A stretch of 64,000 nt of DNA, taken from positions 21,115-85,114 of the forward strand of contig CASFTV010000004.1 of NCBI GenBank assembly GCA_949297765.1, read 5' to 3'. A program made the translations under genes and the position numbers. The notes under the pieces were generated by a model. That model did not search any database and was not told where the DNA came from. It worked only from the letters and a program-made list of their open reading frames with translations. This document shows, piece by piece, positions 56,980-64,000 of this stretch; the stretch's first letter is position 1; each line of letters opens with the position of its first letter. The stretch comes from an uncultured bacterium. Its GTDB lineage: Bacteria > Verrucomicrobiota > Lentisphaeria > Victivallales > UBA1829.

Positions 56980-58875
56980 TCAGAGAGTCGGACGGAAAAC
57001 AGCGGAACCGCGGGAGAAATCAAGACTGTCCAGATACAGATAGATGAAATCCCCCGCTCTCGGCGGCCGTTTGGACCTTGAATGAAGGAAACGCGCGGGG
57101 ACAATGCCGCGCAGACCGTATTCGGGAATATCGCAAATCATTCCCTGCGCCGAAATTTTGATGACGACTCCTTCGTAAAGACGCATGTCTTCCAGAGCAT
57201 GCAGCTGCATCAGATAATGGAGTTTCAGGCGGTCGTTTGCGGCGAAATAGGCTTCATCGTTGCGTTCCTCGCGTCTGGAACACTCCAGAGCGATCGTGGC
57301 GAGCGTTTTCCCGGACCGGAGACGCGCATTTTCCGCCGCCGCATGGAGCTGCTGATGCAGAACAAGATCGGGATACCGGCGGATCGGACTGGTGAAATGA
57401 GAATAACGGGTTTTCCCCAGTCCGTAATGGAGTCCGGGTTCCGCGGAGTAGGAAGCTCTTGCCATGGCCCGCAGAAAATTGGTTGTAATCACATATTTCC
57501 GATGATCGTCCGGCAGAGAATCGAGGAATTCATTGCAGATTTTCCGATTGGAAAGATCTCCGGGCATCCGTTTGAGAAGAGTTGAAACAAACAGGGAAAA
57601 CTCTTCGAGCTTTTCGGCCTCGGGTTCGGGATGGATCCGGTAAAGTCCGGCGATCGGAGAGACGGAGATCTCCTCTGCGACAGCGCTGTTCGCGGCCAGC
57701 ATGCACTCTTCCACAAGTTCTTCCGACGTGCGCTGTGTCCGTCGTTCCATTCCCCGGATTTCATGGGTGGCGTCATCGCAGAGGATCCGGATTTCGGTGG
57801 TATCAAATGCGAGAAATTCCTCCCGGCGTCTCCGGCGGGCACGCATTTTCCGGGCGGCGGAAACAAGCATTGCTATTGCGTTTTTCAGTTCAGCGGACCA
57901 GGACTCCGGAACTTTCCCGTCAATGGAATCCTGCACCTCGTCATAATTCAGCCGGCTGTTGACGCGGATGCGGGAGAAGACCCGGCGGGTGGAGAGGACG
58001 GCGCCATCGCGTTTCCGGATCCGGAGAATCACGCTGTGCGCCAGCGAGTCGGCATCCTGCCGCAGACTGATCCGGGCGGTCAGCGAATGGGGCAGCATCG
58101 GACGGAACATTCCGGGAATATAGGAGGAAAACGCCCGTTTCCGGGCTTCTCTGTCCAGTTTGCTTCCGGGGCGGACATAGGCGGCAACGTCCGCGATATG
58201 CACGCCGATTTCCCATTCTTTTCCAAGATCTTCGATGGAGAGCGCGTCATCGAAATCCTTTGCGTCCGCGGGATCAATTGTGACCGTGAAGCGCGCGGTC
58301 AGATCCTCGCGAGTCACATTTCCGACGGGATGGAGTGCTGCGGCGAAGGATTCGAATTCGGGAGAATAGGGGCCCGGGAGATCAAATTCTTTTGCAACCG
58401 CCAGAAGATCTCCGTAAACGGTTCCGGCCTTTCCGATCGGCTCTTCGACCGATCCTTTCAACGCTTCCGTGAATTTGGAACCGCTGTCCAGCAGCCGCAG
58501 GTTGACCCAGTCACCTTTTTTCGCGCCTTTCAGCGATCCGCTGATTTTCAGTTCCCGGGAGAGATTCCGGTTCAGAGGACGGGCATTATGTCCGTCGAGC
58601 AGTTCGCAGACGACGAACTGCCGTCCGCGATGGAGGATCCGGGTAATGCGTCCGACCGGTCCCCGTGCGTCGCGGTCAAAGGTGATTCCGGCTTCGACGG
58701 TGTCTCCGTCGAGAGCACCGTTCATTGCGGCGGGCGGAATAAAAACTTCCGTCCCATCCTCCGCATTGACGAATCCGAATCCGCCCGCGGCGGTGGAAAG
58801 CACTCCATTGACGGTCCTGGAAATCCGGTTCCGGTGTTTTTCCTTCCGTTCCATGCGACGCGATCTCTTGCCCAT
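56980..58875 (-). CDS. rnr: RNase R-type 3'-5' exoribonuclease
   Basis: A 631-residue RNase II/R family enzyme. A basic N-terminus leads into cold-shock-like segments (GFGFVNAEDGTEVFIPPAAM), the catalytic RNB domain has TIDPADAKDFDDALS (about residues 197-211), DVAAYVRPGS, and the HYGLGKTRYSHFTSPIRRYPDL loop, and an S1-like domain closes the protein. It lacks the very long basic C-terminal tail of E. coli RNase R, giving a compact form. GGGAG lies 8 nt before the ATG. Confidence 0.9.
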   Translation of the reverse strand: MGKRSRRMERKEKHRNRISRTVNGVLSTAAGGFGFVNAEDGTEVFIPPAAMNGALDGDTVEAGITFDRDARGPVGRITRILHRGRQFVVCELLDGHNARPLNRNLSRELKISGSLKGAKKGDWVNLRLLDSGSKFTEALKGSVEEPIGKAGTVYGDLLAVAKEFDLPGPYSPEFESFAAALHPVGNVTREDLTARFTVTIDPADAKDFDDALSIEDLGKEWEIGVHIADVAAYVRPGSKLDREARKRAFSSYIPGMFRPMLPHSLTARISLRQDADSLAHSVILRIRKRDGAVLSTRRVFSRIRVNSRLNYDEVQDSIDGKVPESWSAELKNAIAMLVSAARKMRARRRRREEFLAFDTTEIRILCDDATHEIRGMERRTQRTSEELVEECMLAANSAVAEEISVSPIAGLYRIHPEPEAEKLEEFSLFVSTLLKRMPGDLSNRKICNEFLDSLPDDHRKYVITTNFLRAMARASYSAEPGLHYGLGKTRYSHFTSPIRRYPDLVLHQQLHAAAENARLRSGKTLATIALECSRREERNDEAYFAANDRLKLHYLMQLHALEDMRLYEGVVIKISAQGMICDIPEYGLRGIVPARFLHSRSKRPPRAGDFIYLYLDSLDFSRGSAVFRPTL

Positions 58876-58937
58876 CTCTCATTCTCCCGTGGTTTGCAGA
58901 AATATTTCTCCAAAGCGCCGGTTTTTCAAATCGGATT

Positions 58938-61900
58938 TCAAAAACATTCCTGCAAAATCAGTTTTTTTCCGCTCCGGATCAGGAAAATGACCCGCTCCAC
59001 CGGCAGATGGAACAGGGATTCGAGAACGGCTGCATACCGTTCAATCTGTCCGGAATAGAGTGTGCGGTAATAGTCCGGATCCTCCTGGCGGTCGCTTTTA
59101 TAATCCACCAGCTGGACACGGAGCGGAGTTCCCTGTTCATCGCAGGCGATGACGACGCGGTCGAACGTGCAGGAGAGAAGCTCTCCATTCCGGCGGACCG
59201 AGAAATTTTTTTCGCGCCACACCTCTGCCCGCGGAGTTTCCGGACGGTTCAGCAGCCGGGCATCCGGTGTGGAAACCGCACGGCGGAAGAGGACGGAGAG
59301 TTCCTCTCTCTCCCTCTGGTCCGTCCGCGGCGAGATTTCCTGCAGATATTCAGCAAGCAGCCTTTCCGGATCGCATTCATCCAGGAACTCCACCCGTGCG
59401 AAGAGGGCATGCAGGAGCGTACCCATTTCCGCCCCCTCCCCTGCCGCGGAAAACTTCCGTGCCGCCGCATCGTTTTCCGAGTCCGAAGGACGGAGCGCGA
59501 TGGGCCGGACCGGCGGAATCACGGGCATCATCCGGTGCGCCGCATATCCGTCCATCAGAACGGCAAGTTCCTTTTCCGCCCGGATCAGGACAGGTGCGCG
59601 GGAATCCGCATGGATTCCTTTTTTCTCCGTCCAGTACGGATCCCCCGAGGAATACAGCAGCGTCATGGCCTGTTCCGACGGCACGGACTTCAGCCACTCT
59701 GCGTGAGCGGGAGAAACCTCCCCTTCCAGAGTGGAGCGCAGGAGATCCGGATAACGGAATGCGCTTCCGCCGGTCTTTTCTTCAGGAATCATCAGATAGA
59801 GCGCATGGCGGGCGCGCGTCATGGCGACATAGAGCAGACAGCATTTCTCATAGGTTTCGGCATCGGAGAGGATCGCTTCCGCCTCCGCGATCGCGGGAAA
59901 GAAGGGGAGAAAGGCTTTTCTTGGCGGGTGTGTGACCCATTCCGGACGGAACTGCGCATCTTTCTTCACGATCAGATTCCGAGGTCTCCCGGAGTCGATT
60001 CCGGTTCGGGAATACAATTCCGGCAGGATCACGATATCGAAATCGAGTCCCTTGGATTTGTGAATCGTCATGAATTGGACGGTTTTCCGGATGGAGGAGC
60101 TTTTCGCCTCCATGCAGTCAAGGGTGTGGAGGAACTCCGCGATATCCCGTTTTCCGGAAGCGTCGAATGCGGCGGCGGCATCGGCGCCGAGAGCCATGCG
60201 CCGGGCGTCGAAATCCGCCAGAGAAGCCCGAAAGAGAGCATGGAAACGCTCCAGGAAAACGCGGAAGCCGTCCGCGGCGATGGAGGAGCGGATCGCTGCG
60301 GAAATCCGATCGGCCCAGACGTCGAACGGGAGTCCGGGTTCTCCGTAAAGGCCGGGATGTTCATGGAGAAACCTCTCTTCACCCGCGAAGCGGAGCATGG
60401 AGAGAAATCCGCGCGCCATTTTATCTCCGGGATGAAGAGCCATGGCAAGAAGATTCCGGAACACCGTGAACACCATGCTGGAATTCAGCAGAAGAGCACC
60501 CTCCACCGAAATTGCAAACTCGCCGCTTTTTCCCCGTTCCGCGGCGATGGTACGGAACTGTTCGGCCATTTCCCGGGCGCAGTTATTGCCGCGGGTGAGG
60601 ATTCCAACGGTGCATTCGCGCCCCGCGGCGAACGGATCCATCGACTCCAGAAGGGCGAAGACCGATTCCGCGGGGACTTTTCCCGCAACGCCGGACGCGC
60701 AGGAAATCAGAGCGGAAAATCCGGGCTGAGCGGCGGCGGATCTGGAGGAGGTGTGACGTTTGAACGCCATCTTTTCCATGGCGCGGCGGACGGCCGCATT
60801 CTCCAGACGCTCCGGATGCAAAAAGACCCGGTTGACCGCCTCGATCACAGGAAGCGAGGAACGGAACGAACATTCCAGCGAGGTGCGTTCCAGACGGGCG
60901 TCGGCATATCCCGGATCGGAGTAGCGGGAATACAGCATGCCGAACAGTTCCGGATTCCCGGCGCGCCACTGGTAGATCGACTGTTTAATGTCGCCCACAT
61001 AGAAAAAGGAGCGGAAGCGGTCCTGTCCGGGCTGGAAGATCTCGTCGACCAGATTGGAAATGGCCCGCCACTGTTCATCGGAGGTGTCCTGAAATTCGTC
61101 GATCAGGTAATGATTGCAGGAGGAATCCAGACGTTCCTCCAGAACAACCCGGTCGGAGAACGGCAGAGCGGCGAAGCCGCCTTCCGGGGGCCGGAGCAGA
61201 AACACGATATCCTTGAACGTCAGTTTTCCGTTCTGACGGACCGATGCGCCGTACAGGCGGTCGAAGCGGCGGACCAGATGATACCGGGCCGAGTTCTGAT
61301 CCGCGATTTTCCCGTACTCCACGGCGAGCAGATGGCGCATGATCCGCTGCGCGGCATGGAGGCACTGGCCGGAGAGAACCACGGTTTTCCGATTGTAGGG
61401 GATCTCCACCGCCGATTCTGCCCGGATCCAGTCCGGATCGGCTTTGACGAGATTCTTCACCGGAGTCAGATACGGTTCGATGGGGGTCCGGGCAAACTCG
61501 GCAGCCTCCCTGGCGAAAGTTTCGAGGGTCCGGAAGAACCGGGCTCCTTCGGGAGCGTTGTCTGCGGCGTCCCGGAAGAGGAGTTCGGCCTTTTTCAGTT
61601 CGGCATCGCTCATGCGGTCTTCCGGGCGGATATCGGGGGCCAGTTCGGAGATCCGGTTCCAGAAAGCCTCGTCGGGAAATTTCAGATACGCTTCGTAATA
61701 CTCCTTGACGATCTCTTTTGCCGGAGCGAAAATCGAATACGGTTCCTGATTCATTCCGGCCTGTTTGACGAGTTCCAGAAGGATGCGCCGTTCCTCCTCG
61801 TCGGAATCCCGGATCATGGTCAGGAGGATCCGGACGCGCTCTTCGTCGTCTTCCTCGTTGAGCATGGAGATTTCGCCGGCGATTCCGCACTCCATCGGAA

Positions 61901-62252
61901 AGGCGCTGATGATGTTGAAAAAGAAACTGTCCAGCGTGCTGATCTGGAGTTTTTTCGGTGAACAGAGGATTTTCCGGAGGATGAGGAAGAGATCGTTGTC
62001 GGTCATATCCGCGGGGAGCATACCGTCTTCGATCCGCTGTTTCAGAACATCGGGACGTCCTGTCAGGGCGAGAATCTCCTGAATAATCTTGTCGAAGATC
62101 TCCCCCGCCGCCTTGTTCGTGAAGGTCATGGCGACGATCTCACCGGGTTCGACGCCGAGCTTCAGAAGCGTCAGATAGCGCATGGCAAGACGGAACGTCT
62201 TTCCTGTTCCGGCGGAAGCCATGATGGCAAGATTCGGAATGGGATGATTCAT
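58938..62252 (-). CDS. addA: RecB/AddA-like helicase-nuclease
   Basis: A 1104-residue superfamily I helicase-nuclease for double-strand-break resection. Walker A ASAGTGKT is at residues 12-19, Walker B LIDEFQDTSDEQW near 390, helicase motifs such as GDIKQSIYQWR and MTIHKSKGLDFDIVILPE follow, and a C-terminal PD-(D/E)XK domain has DRVV and LVDYKSDR near 1052. The ATG overlaps the addB stop by 4 bp, so the two are coupled. AddAB rather than RecBCD because both proteins carry a nuclease-like domain. Confidence 0.9.
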   Translation of the reverse strand: MNHPIPNLAIMASAGTGKTFRLAMRYLTLLKLGVEPGEIVAMTFTNKAAGEIFDKIIQEILALTGRPDVLKQRIEDGMLPADMTDNDLFLILRKILCSPKKLQISTLDSFFFNIISAFPMECGIAGEISMLNEEDDEERVRILLTMIRDSDEEERRILLELVKQAGMNQEPYSIFAPAKEIVKEYYEAYLKFPDEAFWNRISELAPDIRPEDRMSDAELKKAELLFRDAADNAPEGARFFRTLETFAREAAEFARTPIEPYLTPVKNLVKADPDWIRAESAVEIPYNRKTVVLSGQCLHAAQRIMRHLLAVEYGKIADQNSARYHLVRRFDRLYGASVRQNGKLTFKDIVFLLRPPEGGFAALPFSDRVVLEERLDSSCNHYLIDEFQDTSDEQWRAISNLVDEIFQPGQDRFRSFFYVGDIKQSIYQWRAGNPELFGMLYSRYSDPGYADARLERTSLECSFRSSLPVIEAVNRVFLHPERLENAAVRRAMEKMAFKRHTSSRSAAAQPGFSALISCASGVAGKVPAESVFALLESMDPFAAGRECTVGILTRGNNCAREMAEQFRTIAAERGKSGEFAISVEGALLLNSSMVFTVFRNLLAMALHPGDKMARGFLSMLRFAGEERFLHEHPGLYGEPGLPFDVWADRISAAIRSSIAADGFRVFLERFHALFRASLADFDARRMALGADAAAAFDASGKRDIAEFLHTLDCMEAKSSSIRKTVQFMTIHKSKGLDFDIVILPELYSRTGIDSGRPRNLIVKKDAQFRPEWVTHPPRKAFLPFFPAIAEAEAILSDAETYEKCCLLYVAMTRARHALYLMIPEEKTGGSAFRYPDLLRSTLEGEVSPAHAEWLKSVPSEQAMTLLYSSGDPYWTEKKGIHADSRAPVLIRAEKELAVLMDGYAAHRMMPVIPPVRPIALRPSDSENDAAARKFSAAGEGAEMGTLLHALFARVEFLDECDPERLLAEYLQEISPRTDQREREELSVLFRRAVSTPDARLLNRPETPRAEVWREKNFSVRRNGELLSCTFDRVVIACDEQGTPLRVQLVDYKSDRQEDPDYYRTLYSGQIERYAAVLESLFHLPVERVIFLIRSGKKLILQECF

Positions 62253-64000
62253 GACGGCACACCTCCCTGTTCCGGCTCCCAGACGGCCGAGGGAACGGCA
62301 CTCCGGAGATCCGGAAGGAGAAGAGATTGGAAATCATCATACTTCACCGGTTTATCGGGATCCTCGCGGAAAACTCCCTGCGCAATCCGGCGCAGTTCGC
62401 GGGAGATCCGGGCGATCAGGTTTTCCGCCTGCGGCAGCAGGGAATCCAGTCCCTCCCAGAACTGGAAATCCGTCTCGGTCACGCTTTTCGGCATGGAGAG
62501 ATATCCGCAGAGGATGCGGACGGAACGGAAATCGACTTCCGGATGTCTCGCCCGGAATTCCGGATCGCGTTCTATGAGGATCCGGTACAGGGGAAGCTGG
62601 AGGTCGGAAAATGTTCTGTTCCTCGCGCTCCAGTGGACGGACTCGGGCGACGAACCGGCGTCGATGGTCTTGTAATCAATCAGACGGAGCAGATTCCGGG
62701 ACGCCGAGTATTCGATGCGGTCGATTCTTCCGCGGATCCGCAGTCCGGCGAACGGGAGGAATCCGGCCTCCCCGCCGAGAGGGTATTCCAGTTCCAGCGG
62801 CTCGAACTCCTCTGCCGCCCCGGCAAGCCGGAGCGCACACCAGGAGAGACGCTGTTTGATCTGTTCATTCTGAATGGCAAGAAGGACAGGCAGAGGCGAT
62901 CCGTATGTGTCGCGCATGAAGCGGTCGAGCTCTTCGAAAAGCCGTTCCCGCAGGCGTTCGGGATCGGTGATCCGTTCAAGCCCGACCCGTTCCAGCGCCG
63001 CGTGACAGCAGGAACCGAATCCGGATTTGTCCAGCTCCTTCAGATCGTAATCGGCCTTCTGCATCTTCATGCAGGTTTTCAGGAAGAAGCGGAACGGACT
63101 GGCCAGATACTCCTTGAATGCCGTCACGGAAACCACCGGATCCCCGGAACTCTCCGCGCGCGCATAATTCGGCTGAAGGACAAACCGCCGAGACGATGTT
63201 CCGTCCATCACAGCGGAAGGTTCCGGCATGCGCATGGTTTCATACAGCAGGGTGGCCCGTTCCAGGACCTCTTCCCGTCCGCCCTGGAAGAAAAAGCGGG
63301 AGTAGTTCTGCGGTTTGCTTTCGCTGTCGTAGCGGGAGGAGAGGAAACGGACCGCTCCCGCCGGACGCGAATGCAGAATGGAACTCAGATAGAACAGATC
63401 GCGCGCCGCCCGCTGAACATTGTTCTGCAGTCCGAGCGCCCGGCGGCGGGAGTCGGAAAGGAAGGAGCTTCCGCGCACGCTTTCGGGGATCATTCCGTCG
63501 TTCATTCCGCAGAGAATGATTTCCCGGGCGTCGCTCCAGGGCAGTTCGAGGAATCCGCCGACGGAGAAATCGTGGACGCCCCGCTTCCGGTAATGCCGCC
63601 GGACGGCGATCCGGTCCAGAAGTTCTCCGAAACTTTCGAGGAGCGGAACATTCCGGAACAGAGAACTGTTCTGAATCCGCCGCAGTTCCTCCTCCAGAGC
63701 GGCGATCTCGCTCTCCAGCGGGATGCCGTGCGACGGAAGCGGATCGGCGGAAGCGTACACCCATGCGATCCACTCATGCACCAGCTCCGAGGGTGATGAT
63801 TTCGCAAGACCGTTCTTTCTCAGTTCTCCGATCCGTTCGAACAGCGGACGGATCTCCGGCCCCGCGGTCTGAAACACCGTCCCGAACAGATCGGGCAGAT
63901 GACGGATGCAATACTGGTCCAGAAGTTCCAGAATCCGGTTTTCCGAAAGATTCAGCTCTCCGGAGAGACGGCGGAGCACATCGGGATGACGGATCAGGGC
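62249..64000 (-). CDS. addB: AddB-like exonuclease subunit (5' end outside window)
   Basis: An open frame from the right edge to a stop at 62249 (583 codons seen). It contains an inactive-helicase-like part with ILCGMNDGMIPES and a C-terminal nuclease domain with GRIDRIEY and LIDYKTID, the arrangement of AddB. A GTG at 63979 is in frame but the frame stays open to 64000, so the true start lies outside the window. I could not confirm the Fe-S cysteines expected in AddB: only SCCHAALE and scattered Cys are seen. Confidence 0.82.
   Translation of the reverse strand, partial: ALIRHPDVLRRLSGELNLSENRILELLDQYCIRHLPDLFGTVFQTAGPEIRPLFERIGELRKNGLAKSSPSELVHEWIAWVYASADPLPSHGIPLESEIAALEEELRRIQNSSLFRNVPLLESFGELLDRIAVRRHYRKRGVHDFSVGGFLELPWSDAREIILCGMNDGMIPESVRGSSFLSDSRRRALGLQNNVQRAARDLFYLSSILHSRPAGAVRFLSSRYDSESKPQNYSRFFFQGGREEVLERATLLYETMRMPEPSAVMDGTSSRRFVLQPNYARAESSGDPVVSVTAFKEYLASPFRFFLKTCMKMQKADYDLKELDKSGFGSCCHAALERVGLERITDPERLRERLFEELDRFMRDTYGSPLPVLLAIQNEQIKQRLSWCALRLAGAAEEFEPLELEYPLGGEAGFLPFAGLRIRGRIDRIEYSASRNLLRLIDYKTIDAGSSPESVHWSARNRTFSDLQLPLYRILIERDPEFRARHPEVDFRSVRILCGYLSMPKSVTETDFQFWEGLDSLLPQAENLIARISRELRRIAQGVFREDPDKPVKYDDFQSLLLPDLRSAVPSAVWEPEQGGVPS

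Noticed and set aside
59007..61961. A 984-codon open frame opposite addA
   Set aside because: Shadow of addA, which has complete helicase and nuclease motifs on the minus strand.

Overview
The window carries a bacterial chromosomal segment of roughly 55-58% G+C (estimated by eye), about 93% coding, with no tRNA, rRNA, CRISPR array, transposase or phage gene that I could see. Gram-negative envelope genes (lpxD, skp/ompH, a lipocalin lipoprotein, several lipoproteins) sit beside an unusually large set of glycan-active and sugar-oxidising proteins: a clan GH-A glycosidase, a GH116-type glucosidase, a six-hairpin-like protein, a NodB deacetylase, an SGNH/DUF4886 hydrolase, an FAD oxidoreductase with an IclR regulator and an SDR, and an AraC regulator. 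With a two-domain eukaryote-like phosphofructokinase this suggests the PVC superphylum, most likely a Lentisphaerota (Victivallis-like) gut or sediment organism. The taxonomic call is inference.

Layout. 1-12 kb: an edge-truncated membrane protein, pfk, then ftsH-yggU and an FHA protein on the minus strand, then a plus-strand protein-quality run tig-clpP-clpX followed by proB and miaB. 12-16 kb: an IclR-SDR-FAD oxidoreductase operon. 16-28 kb: purL-yggL, lipocalin, GH-A glycosidase, SGNH hydrolase, two small minus-strand genes, cysK, a C_GCAxxG_C_C protein, a six-hairpin-like protein and glycyl-tRNA synthetase. 28-40 kb: HPr-trkA-trkH, a phospholipase D protein followed by skp-lpxD-ykgJ, an alpha/beta hydrolase with gatB, then purA and rodA-ygiQ. 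42-48 kb: a shortened dcw cluster mraZ-rsmH-ftsL-ftsI that then runs into a cysteine desulfurase, a NifU-like scaffold and rnhA. 48-64 kb: GH116 and a divergent AraC regulator, ilvB-bioF-deacetylase with a possible leader peptide, rpsO, a META lipoprotein, RNase R and addA-addB (addB runs off the right edge).

Regulation is readable. At least nineteen intergenic sites match a sigma-70-like pattern (TTGAAA/TTGCAA/TTGACA, 16-17 bp, TATATT/TATTAT/TATAGT), four intrinsic terminators are clear, the mraZ promoter is followed by three direct repeats at exact 10-bp spacing, and a pair of near-identical dyads 21 bp apart precedes the GH-A glycosidase.

The most unusual signal is an ~88-bp repeat present three times, each in one of the three longest gene-free gaps (21484-21571, 42016-42106 reversed, 51800-51888). 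It folds into four consecutive hairpins. The first three stems are conserved while their loops vary in length, and the fourth is an 11-bp stem whose sequence differs in every copy yet stays fully complementary. This is covariation expected of a structured RNA or a mobile hairpin (REP-like) element, and I do not recognise it as a named family.
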